A stretch of DNA of 64,000 bases from Sporopachydermia quercuum (lineage: Eukaryota; Ascomycota; Sporopachydermiomycetes; Sporopachydermiales; Sporopachydermiaceae), in contig BCGN01000004.1 of assembly GCA_001599295.1 (NCBI GenBank), positions 1,551,676 through 1,615,675 of the forward strand, read 5' to 3'. Positions 12,033 to 23,029 of this stretch are shown piece after piece. The notes beneath the pieces are model-generated. The model saw only the letters and a list, made by a program, of their open reading frames with translations. It did not search any database and was not told the origin of the DNA. The translations under genes were made by a program, and so were the position numbers. How positions within the stretch are numbered: position 1 is the first letter of the stretch; each line of letters opens with the position of its first letter.

Positions 12033-15000
12033 ATGGATCCGCTGACCCTGAACTGGTCAAATGTTCAGCTCCAGAGACTTAAATCTGCTTTAGAGCTATT
12101 TCAAAATGATCCATCAACATTAACTACAGGAACGGTGAGAGAAGTAGAAAGTTGTTATGAGGAAGTAAAGAATGACTTGAAGTTTCTCTTTGGGCTTCCG
12201 AAAAGGTCAGATATAGCTGCGAATGCTGTGAAATCAGGTACGGTTTTGTTGATTGGATATTTGGAGCTTATGGCATGTTGATGATATGATTGAAAAAAAG
12301 ACCATTAGCATGTTTGTTCAAGTGATATATGTTTTGATGACTTTTTATTGGTTACTAACTATATAATCTTTAGGCAAGTTTCAAATCAACCAAAGTACAA
12401 TCGAGATCAATGAGTCTTTTCAAAGTGATGTGTTTGCTGTTTCGGAAATTCTCGGAATAGATGAAAGAATTGCAGTGTTATTAGTACTCAATTGTAGGGA
12501 TGATACAAGAAGGCTAGGTCTAACGGCACCACAAGCGGCTGTTGATCTATTTCAAACCCGTCACCAATCAATACTACAAAACTTGATTCTCTTAGTGCAA
12601 ATTTCTAATCAAGCGAACTTGGAAAGAGGCAAATTTATTCAGGAACCTGAATCATCATTCAGACTATTAATACAATCTTTTACTGAGGACCTATTACGTG
12701 ATAAAATGTTTGTCCCAGAAGTAATTAAGTGTTTTTCACTNATTAGGGAATCGATATCTCGGTTGGAAAAAGAGGCTGAGGCTACTAAACTATTGAAAAC
12801 GAATGCGTCTATCGATGTGTATAGATTTGTTAAAAGAAGGATAAGTCACTATCGAGAAGCTTATGATGCATTGGGAGAATTATTGTATGGCATATTAGAA
12901 GCTGGTGGAATGACAGTGGCACATTTCAAATTATTGGCGGATGACCTCTTTCTTGTTTCTTCTGTTTCTGCATCTCTAGTTGTTTATATTCCTACATTAG
13001 TTGGATTTCTCAGTACATTTTATTCTCAAAGCCCTTTGGCATCCCGATACAANTCAGGTGTCTCAGATGGTGAGGCACTACATACTTACTTATGTCGAAC
13101 TTTACCGGATAATCTTTCAGACCGATCAAGACCAAATGAAGAGGTTGGACGAACTACAGATACATTAGCATCATGGTTATGTTTCCTTCAAATGACATTT
13201 CTAGTTTTCTATCAGAGACTGTGTCGAAACAAATCAGCCGGTGATTTCCGAGACTCTTTTCGAAATAAAATTCTGTTTCCTTGTTTGGATGCAGTTTATA
13301 AAGGAGGCATGGAATTATTCCTCCTTCTGGCTAATATGTCAGGAAGAGTACGAAATTCCGTCTTAACAATCGCCCCTTTCTCTGATATAACAGATGTTCT
13401 TACTACCAAAGTTTCGAAACCACCATCTGATGGAACTAACGCCATTTTGAGTCATTTCGTCTTTTATTCCAGTGACAGTTACATCCCCGATCTCACACCA
13501 TCTCAAACTATCTTTGAACGTTGCGCTGAGGCTTTACTAGTCTTTTCCAGTACTGTTATTGATGATTTCCCCTATCTTCTTAAGAAATTGCATGAACGTG
13601 AGGATGANCTGCTGATCAAGCTTCGGGAGGAACAAAACAACAGATCAGCCACCAAATATGACGGGTCGAGTTCTTTCTTTCCTATTGCAAATGTTGCCAA
13701 GTTCATACTAGCGACAGCAATTCTATTAAAGAAAAGACCACAATATGCTGGGGAATATCTTGATCCCAAAGGTATCAAGTACGGATTTTTATGTTGGGCA
13801 GCTGCTTTGGGTTCCAAAACGAATGATTCTTGTTTTTTGCATTTACTTTCCGCTCTTACGTCAGACGAAGGATCTGCAAGAGCTGTTCATAGATTTGCTT
13901 CTGAGCCACCCAGTAATACTGGGTCAGAAGCTCAATCGTCGTTTCTTAGCTCAGAGAATGGATCTGGTACTATATACGACACTGTTTTTAGATCATTCAG
14001 ATCTGTTGAACAAGAATATCGTACCAAATCACTAGAAGATCTACAGGGACCAGGTACTGAAGCCATTGCGCGGGCCAATAGTTTTGCCGAACAATCACGT
14101 TTTATCTATGCTGGAGCTGAATTATTATGGGCTATAGGAAATGAACTTCCTTCTGCTATTCCTGCCTTGCAGCAACAATTCAGAATAGTAGATTTAGTGA
14201 TGAGTTTACTAGCAGTACGTGTATTCAGCAGAAAAGCTCCCTTGCTTCATGTCATAAGAAGTTTCTTCAATAGTTTCCCATCAAGTGCTGTGTGGAGTTT
14301 CTTAGATAGAACCCTATTCTATGTATCATCGGGGCCTAAGCTTGCTGATTATCATGGGATAATTCATAATAAAATTGAAAGTGTATCTGACATATGTGCA
14401 TTCTTAGCAGTGGTTGAGAGAGGACTGAATACTAAGGACCAAGAATATGCTAATGATAAAACTACTGCACTTGCTAAGACAACTATCGCAGCGGAGGGTA
14501 AACCGGTAACATCTTCTGGCAAACCTCCTTTTGAACTACCTTATGGCTCATCTTTAGGGGAATTCAGGGATAAGAAAGGTATTTGGCCATATATCGAATT
14601 TTTATTTACGGATGTGCTTTTCAGACTTCCAGTATTCCGTCTAGGATCTGAAGATAAAGCTACTTTGGAATTGCAAGCCTATTCCACTATTGTTGCCGCC
14701 CTAAAGTTAGGATTCCCATTGCCTCCAAACAAGAATGATCCTCCGGGAACAGGAGATATGTTTGCTCGTGTTTTATCGGAAACCGCAAGTCTCCCTACTC
14801 TCAACTATCTGCTGTCACCTTCAGGATATCGTCAATTGCTTTCACTAGGATATGATCCAATTCAAATAAATCTTTTATCAGGGAATGATAATCGCGTTAA
14901 ATTAGCTGTGCAAAAGTTGGGGACGGTTAAATTAATTTTAGAATTGCAGTCCGAATTCTTTGGTGCTGTTGTACCTACTATCAGATATGGATTGGGTAAT

Positions 15001-17472
15001 ACTGGATTATCATCAGCATTAGAAGAATTTGTTCGTCGGAATGGTAAATCAACATCTTCTGATAATAGATCGCGATTTGCATGGGCTCATAAACTTATCC
15101 GATATGATATCAATAGCATTGATGATGCGTTAGTGCAAAAGCTTGGTTTTGTTGTTGATATTGTATCATTCTTAGGCTCTGCGCACGTTTCTATATGCCG
15201 CGTTGCTTTATCGGTGCTTTCATTAGTAGGAGGGTCCGTGAGAGCCCGATTATTAACTGCTTTAGAACGTGCAGAGGAAAATCATGTTACTATTAGAGCG
15301 TTGATAATTACCCAACTCGAGCGTACTGTAGGTGGAAACGAATCAGAAACGGAAGCAGAAGCAGATGTGAAACTAGGCATTTTGAATTTCATTGCTAGCG
15401 AATTACCAAGACCAGAAGTTACAGAACCCACCGTCGGTCATTTTCTTTTAGGATTTGCCATTCCTCGTAATGGCTCCTTGGATCTTGGTTTACCTATTCA
15501 TTTGATTGAAGAGCTTGGGCAAGAAGCAGACATAGGGTATATCAGGTCTGAGGTTTCCGGTTTGAAAAGTGTAGAGCTTCTGATTGAACAAGCCTTAGAG
15601 GGATTAAACTCTGCTTATGTTGATGGCATGGCAGTATCCATTCTTGCAGTATGTTATAGAATTCTTTTAAAAGTGGCTCAAAATCCAATATCTTCCCAAT
15701 TAACACTTGGATATCTGAGGGGAGCTAATTACTTCCAGCAGTTATTGGCAAGTGAACCAGTGATCTCAAGGTCCACAGTATGGTCAGGTATTCCAGCTGT
15801 AACGTTCCAGGGATTTGTTTCCAGAAGAATTTACTTATTGCGTTTTCTAGCTATTGAGTATCATGCTAGTGCAACTGCGGAAGCTCTTAGTTTAACTAGT
15901 AATTATATGAGGCTATTGACTAGTCATTCCGCACTTCCAACATCATCAAACAATAACTGGGAGGGAGTTGATTTATTAAGTATGCTAGATGTATTGGAAT
16001 ATCTGTCAGAGGACAATTGTAACGATAACAGTAATAGCACCAGTAATGCCAATGGTACCGACAACAGGATTGCTAATCGCAACAGTAATAGTGGAAACAC
16101 CACTCAAAGACATAATCTAGGAATTAACATTACATTACTGCTACAACACTATCTACAGGCATGGTCAGAACTAGTACTTATTCTTATTAATGATAGAACA
16201 GCATTTGCAGCTGGCGAAAGAGTGGCTTTGGTTCTAGAACTACTGCAACAAATAGTTCCTCGTTTGGTTCAGAATTGGGGAATTGGTGATACTTTGTTTG
16301 TTCAGCAATTCTGCTCTCTCTCATTGGCCCTCTTCACTGTTTACACAGAAGACTCTGCGATGGAAGACGCTGGTCCTGGAAGGTGGAATTCCGTGCGTAA
16401 TAATAGTGGCAGTCTTAAAGAGTTGTTTGATGCTTGCCTCGGTTTAATTGCGTATCCAGCAAGTCAGTCGGAAGTTCTGCGTGCTGACCTTTACACACTT
16501 GGCACTAAATACATTTGTTGGAGATTTGGTTTGGCCAATGCCAATATGGAAGACCGGGTATATCAAGCGGCAATTTTATGGCCTACAATTGAAGGATTAG
16601 GAATCAAAATATTTNATCCTGTTTGTAGTGATGCTGTAGATGGTGTTGGAGCTGTTAGATTAACAGCATTGTGTTTACTTGAAAACCTTGTACGAGTTAC
16701 TAGGTTAGCGGGATCTGGTTCAGTGCGAGACCATGTGACTAGCTACATGATTATCGCTCCTTTATTAGACTCACTAGCTAGAACAGATAAGCTATTACAA
16801 GCAGCTGCAGCCAACTTCCCAACTGTAGATTCTGCTAAGGCATCACATCTACAGACAAAAGAAGAGGTTGAATTCGAGTTAGAAGCAGCTAAGACTACTG
16901 TTCAAATACTTACAGGGTTAGCACAAACAAAAGGAGGAGCTCAAGAATTATTGCGTCAAGACGTGTTTCTTAAAGCTTCTAACTTCTTCATCTTCTCTTT
17001 GAATGGGGCAACTGGAGTTGAGCTTTATTTCCCGGCGCTAGAAGAAACAGGCTCAAAGTTAGAAGTAGCTTTGTTGTGCTGGGACGAATCAGAATCCACA
17101 GGGAAGGAACTTTTCTCATTATATGACCTATACATTCCGTGCTTTCAGTTGATAGCAGCAATATTAGTATCCTTAGGTCCAGAGAATCCAATAGCCAGGA
17201 AAAAGGTTCAAAGATTCCTAGCGCTTAATCATAAACTGTTGTTGATGCTGTTATACAGGTATCGTGAAAAGGAAAATAATCGCGGAGGTCTTGATAGTAC
17301 TGTTGATGATGCTGCAATAGTGGAAGATGAAACGGTTGAGGAAAATGACTCTGATCTAACTGTTTTGGTTAAATTAGCTGTATTGATTGTTTCACTGACT
17401 GAATATGATGTTTCAAGCTCCGAATTCAATGTAGCAGGGTTATCAATTTTTAATGGAGAAAGAGTATTTTAG
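12033..17472 (+). CDS. NUP192: Nup192, inner-ring nucleoporin (Nup205 family)
   Basis: Large alpha-solenoid scaffold nucleoporin of the inner ring of the nuclear pore, a partner of Nic96. Two exons: 12033-12237 and 12374-17472 (5304 nt, 1767 residues; S. cerevisiae Nup192 is 1683). The intron 12238-12373 has donor GTACGG, branch TACTAAC near 12353 and acceptor TTTAG; the join gives AVKSGKFQINQSTIEINESF. N-terminal blocks fit the family (LKFLFGLPKRSDIAAN, EILGIDERIAVLLVLNC, RTRHQSIL-like QTRHQSILQNLILLVQIS). The rest is helical-repeat sequence with few fixed motifs. An N-rich insertion lies near 16020-16110. Four ambiguous bases (12741, 13053, 13608, 16615) do not break the frame. It is convergent with NSP1, another subunit of the same pore region. 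Confidence 0.88.
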
Positions 17473-18139
17473 ATACGGGAAATGAACGGTGAAAGGTTGT
17501 CATGCATGAACAATAATTGGTGAATGGTGTATTAAAATTAATAGGTTGAGTACAATGCACTACGATACATATGGGATTTTTTTTGATTATGCGTCGAATG
17601 GATGATAGTGTTATTTATTTATTGAGTGCTGGTCCTAACGAGTTGTATATACTTTATATGATACAGTATTAAAATCAGATGTAGGTTACTAATTCATGAT
17701 TATAAGAAATAACGAAACCCAAATAACTGGTGTATAAGGATATTAAGAACGAAATTTATGGCAATTCTCGTAAAGTTAAAGAATTCCCCCATAATCCTAC
17801 TTGTTATGAATTCATTCTTTGGCAAAGTGGTTCACTCAGTACTCTGACACTATCCAGTTATTCCATGATAGTTCACTGGATGTATTTTTGCTTTCTTCTA
17901 TTATCACTGACCATATTAGAATTCTTCATACTAAATTCCATTCCGCCAAGTAATCATATCTCACAATCAAACTAAGCAACCATGTTATCGCATCAAACCA
18001 NACCAATTATTTTGCAATGAAAGTACAGTCTCCCTCTCTTCTTTCAATCATTTGATGATTATTCATTTATTATCTTGTTATTTCCATCATTTGACAATTA
18101 CATAATAAACAAACACCTATGTTTATCATACTATACTAA
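17473..18139. other. Convergent intergenic region NUP192/NSP1
   Basis: About 670 bp between two 3' ends. Only a chance open frame at 17730-17975. No RNA gene or repeat seen. Confidence 0.45.
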
Positions 18140-20476
18140 TCATAACACTTCCTTTCTTATTTCTTCAATTTTCTCCCTAAACACTTCTGATCGAATATCC
18201 ACGAACTTCAATGTTTCTAAGTGAGAGTTCAGAATTCTCATGATTTGTACTAACAATGGTTCATTAGAGCCAATACTTTGCCCAGTAGTTACAGATGAAT
18301 CTCGCTCTTCTTTCCTTTTAGAAGGAGCATTGATACCAGTTGTGAATGATTCGCCTCCAGCAGAAGTAACAGCGGTCCCTGTTGAGTTTTCTTTCATAAT
18401 TCCCTCTGATAATGTATTGATTTTTTTAATCAGTCCTGATAAAGTTGATTCCAGTCCATCTAATTTATCATCAATAGTTTCTGCCATTTGACCCATTTTC
18501 AATCTATCTTGATCAGCTTGTACTAAAAATGCATTCTCACGAATATAACTACTNGATAATAAAGGATTCAGGTTACCTGACAGATTATTTGCGTCATCAC
18601 CAGCCATAATAGAATCAATTTGAACCTCGCATTCGTCCAAGAGTTTTTCCATATAACTTTGATCATTTGAGATTGAATCAAGAACGGTATCAATTTCATT
18701 TTGGGTAACTTCTAAGCTTGAAACATTATCGTACAATTGGGAGATCTTTTTACTGTTTTTATAAAGCTCGGTATCTGCTTTGTTTAAGAAATTTGCCTGA
18801 GATTCGAATATCTTAGAGTAAGTTGCAATTTGGTCTTTCCATCGTGAAACAATTTCAATCATTGATTTGTTTTCAAATGAAATTGGTTCCACTTTCACTT
18901 GTTCTGTTTTCGTAGGCACTGTGGATGCTGTATTAGAAGTAGATGTGGAAGTGGTACTTGTGGCAGTCTTAGTATCTTCTTTCTTACCAAAGGAGAATCC
19001 TGATGTTGTTGCTTTATTATTTGTAGTTGCATCAGAAGTGCTCTTTGGTTCTTCTTTCTTACCAAAGGTAAATCCTGTACCAGCGGCGGCAGGCTCTTTC
19101 GCAGAAGGAGTAGTGGTGGTAGCGCCATCTTGTTTACCAAAAGAGAATCCGCTTACAGCTGGTTTGTTGGATGTTGATTCTTCTTTCTTGCCAAAACTGA
19201 AACCTGAGGATGGAGTGCTGGTAACATTCGACTTGGCTTCATCTTTCTTTGCTGTTGCGCCAAAGGAAAATCCTGTTGAAGAAGCTGGCTTGCTAGTTTC
19301 GCTGTCCTTCTTTAAACCAAGTGAGAATCCTGAAGGGGCAGCACTAGCTGTTGATGAAGCAGCTGCATCTTCTTTCTTTCCAAATGAAAATCCAGACGAA
19401 GTGATAGGGGCACTTGATGATGATGAGTCAGGTTTACTAGAATCCGTTTTACCGAATAAACCACCAGTACTGCCTGGTGCTGATGTAGTAGCTTCAGAAG
19501 ATTTCAATGAAAAGCCCAATAATGGTTTGCTGGCCGTGGAATCCGTTTTATTTTCGTCTTTCTGTCCAAATGAAAAGCCCAATGATGGTTTGCTGGCTGT
19601 GGAATCCGTTTTATTTTCGTCTTTCTGTCCAAATGAAAAGCCCAATGATGGTTTGCTGGCTGTGGAATCCGTTTTATTTTCGTCTTTTTGTCCAAATGAA
19701 AAGCCCGGTTTCGTTGTACCGTTGCTATTGCCCAGGGAGAATCCCGCCGATAGAGTAGATGTAGTAGGAGCAACCTTTTTCTCAGCAGAAGCACCAAAAG
19801 ATAATCCACCAGCTGAACCAAAAGGAGACACTTTGTTGTCACTAGAGTTAGCAGTGGATCCGAATAAATTGGTTGGTTTATCTTCTGGCTTTTTACCAAA
19901 TAATGATGTAGATCCTGTTGTAGTGCCAGTAGCACCGGTAGAACCGAATGAAAAGGCGCTGGAAGTTCCAGTAGAGCTAGTACTAGTTTCTTTCTTCTCA
20001 GCAGTACCGGCAAAACTAAAAGGAGGCCTACTACTGGTGTTGGCACCAGAATTGCCAAAGCTTAGAGTTGGCTTGCTACTGGAATCAGTAGATGATCCAA
20101 ACAGTGAAGGTTTATTTCCATCTGTGACTATTGTGTTTGGTGCTTGACTTTGATTCTGGGACCCAAAAAGACCCCCAGATGAGGATGTGGTGCCAATTGA
20201 ACCAAATGGCTTGCTTCCAGTACTAGTGTTTCCAAAACTAAACCCAGAAGTTGGTTTGGCAGAATCAGTTCCACCGCCAGTATCTGGTGCCTTAGATCCA
20301 AACGTACTACTGCCAAAGGCAGATGGTCCTGCATTATTTCCTGCGTTGAAACTGAAAGCATTTCCTGGCTTATCCCCTTGCGAGCTTGAGGTATTCCCAA
20401 AGGAAAAAGAGTTGGAGCCAGAGGTTCCTGATCCAAACAATGGTTGGCCAGAAGATCCCTTTCCTGATCCTGACAT
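18140..20476 (-). CDS. NSP1: Nsp1, central-channel FG nucleoporin
   Basis: 778 residues, start ATG at 20476 (MSGSGKGSSG). Residues 1 to about 190 are of GLFG/FG type rich in G, S, T and N. Residues about 190-530 carry FSFG repeats in charged spacers (FSFGKKEE, FSFGQKDENK), as in Nsp1 FxFG repeats. The last 250 residues form the coiled-coil domain that joins Nup49-Nup57 and Nup82 (MIEIVSRWKDQIATYSKIFE, QANFLNKADTELYKNSKKIS). A 63-bp unit is triplicated around 19507-19710. Just upstream on the coding strand, a GCTAAC, a T-rich tract and CTTTCAG lie before the ATG, so a 5'UTR intron is possible, although I see no convincing donor. One n at 18554 falls in the coiled coil. Confidence 0.93.
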   Translation of the reverse strand: MSGSGKGSSGQPLFGSGTSGSNSFSFGNTSSSQGDKPGNAFSFNAGNNAGPSAFGSSTFGSKAPDTGGGTDSAKPTSGFSFGNTSTGSKPFGSIGTTSSSGGLFGSQNQSQAPNTIVTDGNKPSLFGSSTDSSSKPTLSFGNSGANTSSRPPFSFAGTAEKKETSTSSTGTSSAFSFGSTGATGTTTGSTSLFGKKPEDKPTNLFGSTANSSDNKVSPFGSAGGLSFGASAEKKVAPTTSTLSAGFSLGNSNGTTKPGFSFGQKDENKTDSTASKPSLGFSFGQKDENKTDSTASKPSLGFSFGQKDENKTDSTASKPLLGFSLKSSEATTSAPGSTGGLFGKTDSSKPDSSSSSAPITSSGFSFGKKEDAAASSTASAAPSGFSLGLKKDSETSKPASSTGFSFGATAKKDEAKSNVTSTPSSGFSFGKKEESTSNKPAVSGFSFGKQDGATTTTPSAKEPAAAGTGFTFGKKEEPKSTSDATTNNKATTSGFSFGKKEDTKTATSTTSTSTSNTASTVPTKTEQVKVEPISFENKSMIEIVSRWKDQIATYSKIFESQANFLNKADTELYKNSKKISQLYDNVSSLEVTQNEIDTVLDSISNDQSYMEKLLDECEVQIDSIMAGDDANNLSGNLNPLLXSSYIRENAFLVQADQDRLKMGQMAETIDDKLDGLESTLSGLIKKINTLSEGIMKENSTGTAVTSAGGESFTTGINAPSKRKEERDSSVTTGQSIGSNEPLLVQIMRILNSHLETLKFVDIRSEVFREKIEEIRKEVL
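19507..19710 (-). repeat. Triplicated 63-bp unit inside NSP1
   Basis: Three nearly identical 63-bp units encode FSFGQKDENKTDSTASKPSL-type repeats of 21 residues; a partial further unit follows. The near-identity at the DNA level, against weaker similarity of the other FxFG repeats, points to recent in-frame tandem duplication. Confidence 0.85.
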
Positions 20477-21147
20477 GGTTGATGCTTGGGATAGGACAAA
20501 CTGAAAGAAAAAAAAAAAGTGATGAACTGTTAGCCAAAAAAATGTCTACTGCAAACCTAGTACAAATTACTGTGTAGTTTTGGGTGAGCTTGATTTTGTG
20601 TTTAAATTACTTTCGCGTTTTATTGAGAGTGGCAGTTATAGAATTGATAGTTTGACATAACTGTTTATCTGATATTCATTGTTATTGTTACTTGATCTCC
20701 GTGATACTTTTTATTGTTTTGTATTGGTATTACCTTATACATTTGTGAACACCTTGACACCAGAGATTACCTTATTGGGATAGTACGGGAGATAGAACTT
20801 TTATATCACGTGAAAGGAAATATGTACGAATAAATGGAACTTTTATAAAGCGCTGAGAATTCATATAATTCGAGTCTGATAATGGGTTAGAGGTATAACA
20901 GACCAGGTATATGACAATAACTCTAGGTCTCTATTAAACATCGGAAACGTTTTGATGTTTGATTGACGTACAGATGGCCTTTTGGTCTTATGATTAGGTG
21001 GAAGGAGGAGGTAGTGGGAGGTAATACAAGTGAATCACAGTACTATATCAGATACGCATAGCAAAGGTTCATATAACAAAAAATTTATAGTTTCAGATAA
21101 TCTTATAAATTGGAAATATATCAATTAAGTATATCATTCTAAATACT
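20477..21147. promoter_or_regulatory. NSP1 promoter / GPM1 3' region
   Basis: About 670 bp. It contains one CACGTG E-box (20807-20812, in TATCACGTGAAA) of the Cbf1/bHLH type, about 330 bp upstream of the NSP1 start. No gene seen. Confidence 0.45.
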
Positions 21148-21897
21148 TTACTTCTTTTGACCTTGAGCAGCAACGGCAGCTGCACCAGCAGCTGCAGCTT
21201 CAGGATCTAAGTAGTAAGCAGGCTTGATAGGCTTCAAGTCATCATCGAGTTCGTAAACAAGAGGGATACCAGTAGGCAAGTTCAAACCAGCAATATCATC
21301 ATCACTGATGCCATCTAAATGCTTAACAAGACCTCTCAAAGAGTTGCCATGGGCAGCAATCAAAACGGTCTTACCAGCCAATAAGTCTTTAGAGATAACA
21401 TCATCCCAATAAGGAAGTAATCTTTCAATCACAAGCTTTAAAGATTCAGTTTTTGGGATGATTTCAGGATCGACGTCCTTGTAACGTTCATCATTTGATT
21501 GAGAAAATTCGGAATCATCGTCAATCGGTGGAGGAGGAACGTCAAAAGATCTTCTCCAGGTTTTGAATTGTTCAGGTCCGTAAGCTTCTAAAGTAGCAGC
21601 CTTATCCTTACCTTGCAAAGCACCGTAGTGACGCTCATTGAGTCTCCAGGTTCTCTTTACATCAATGAAAAGACGATCAGCGTTGTCCAGAGCAATGTTA
21701 GCGGTTTGGATAGCTCTTGAAAGCTTGGAAGTATAAAGAATATCAGGTTTCAATCCTGATTCCTTCAATAAAACACCAGCTCTGGCAGCTTCCTTTTCAC
21801 CAACAGCAGAAAGACGAACATCAACCCAACCGGTGAAAAGGTTCTTTTCGTTCCATTCGGATTGTCCGTGTCTGACGAGAATCAAAGTTTTGGTCAT
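21148..21897 (-). CDS. GPM1: Phosphoglycerate mutase, 2,3-BPG-dependent
   Basis: Glycolytic enzyme converting 3-phosphoglycerate to 2-phosphoglycerate in the cytosol. 249 residues from ATG 21897 ([19 protein letters not shown]). The active-site histidine is H10 in [10 protein letters not shown]; the acid/base glutamate lies in [15 protein letters not shown]; the second histidine is in [14 protein letters not shown]. Length is close to the usual 247. The C-terminus is an alanine-rich tail ending AAQGQKK. The frame stays open 11 codons upstream of the chosen start, but that part contains a likely 3' splice site (see the candidate 5'UTR intron) and does not match the family. Confidence 0.97.
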   Translation of the reverse strand: MTKTLILVRHGQSEWNEKNLFTGWVDVRLSAVGEKEAARAGVLLKESGLKPDILYTSKLSRAIQTANIALDNADRLFIDVKRTWRLNERHYGALQGKDKAATLEAYGPEQFKTWRRSFDVPPPPIDDDSEFSQSNDERYKDVDPEIIPKTESLKLVIERLLPYWDDVISKDLLAGKTVLIAAHGNSLRGLVKHLDGISDDDIAGLNLPTGIPLVYELDDDLKPIKPAYYLDPEAAAAGAAAVAAQGQKK

Positions 21898-21901
21898 ATT
21901 G

Positions 21902-22165
21902 CTGATTTGGTTAGTAANTGATTTCATCAACTGACAATTGATTGATGATCAATTGTTATTACTGTCGACTAGATGATATGGTAAACATAGTCAGTCCTAA
22001 TGATTCGCTTGCTAAGTGATGAGGAATCGGTATTTAATTGCTTTCCTCACATTTTTAAATCATAAGAATGAAAGAAACANACAGCTCACCAATTCAAACT
22101 CCTATGTCTATGTATTTATCCGATCTTTTCCGATGTAAGAACAATTACCACTATTCTATACTTAC
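21902..22165 (-). other. Candidate 5'UTR intron of GPM1
   Basis: On the GPM1 strand there is a donor GTAAGT at 22165-22160, a perfect TACTAAC at 21916-21910 and a CAG acceptor ending at 21902, four bases before the ATG. The 9-nt branch-to-AG spacing is similar to ATP14 intron 1 (10 nt). Size would be 264 nt. Motifs are seen; splicing is inferred. Confidence 0.45.
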
Positions 22166-23029
22166 AAATAAAATTACTTGATAAGTTGGAGGTTATTCAC
22201 TAAGTATCTTTCATACTTGTATTTTTAAGGAATTCAGTCAATTGATTGGTATTTCCTCGAAACTATTGTTGAGCGATCAAGTAATATCTTATTTGTAACA
22301 AGGGAGTAGAAAGACAAGAGAAGANATACAATTGACAAGCGGGTAAAGCTCAAGATGCCAAAAGGGCCTAGGAAACAGAGAAGTTTCAGTGCATTTTTCC
22401 TGTCTTGCTGTGCAGGTAGAGTACTACAGGAAGAAATTATGTGTACATGTAAAAGTTATACGAAATTCAGTATGTACACTGAATGTTGTTCCAATATTGA
22501 GGGTCGACGATGAGATGTTGCACATGGGATTAAGGGTCTGGTNGTATGTGTTATATCTGCATCGAATGAGCAATTGATTTTATGTGATGGCTAAGCTTAT
22601 GGTAATAAGGGATTTCTTAGAGGCAATGGCTAAGATTACACAATGTTCTTGTTAATTAATTGTGCTAACCGAAGATGATCATGTGCTTTTGCCATTTCTG
22701 CCTTTATCTTATTTACTCCTTACCACCAATGTTCAACGATCGTAAAAATGATCTCATAGACGTCTCAAATCAGGCACAGCACATTCATTGTCATTGCATA
22801 ACGATTATTTCCGATCGAATAAAAACCGGAATGTTGTTTCTTTTGGCTGATGGGAACCATTCTTTTACATGGTTTTAACAAATAAGTACCGATCTACAAC
22901 GCAGTTTTATAGAAAATATTGAAATGAAGCGTATACTTCTTTCCGTTATACTCTATTGTATGAATTTATAGAGAATATGGAGTTCATAAAACATTTCATT
23001 AGCATCTCCATATCGTCCTTCCGTGATTA
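21931..23029. other. GPM1 upstream region / PUF6 3' region
   Basis: About 1.1 kb. It includes the candidate GPM1 5'UTR intron and presumably the GPM1 promoter. Short open frames at 22389-22577 and 22675-22878 have no recognisable features. No tRNA or repeat seen. Confidence 0.4.

Noticed and set aside
18867-20147. 426-codon open frame antisense to NSP1
   Set aside because: It mirrors the repetitive FG-repeat coding sequence on the other strand; low complexity keeps several frames open. No family features.
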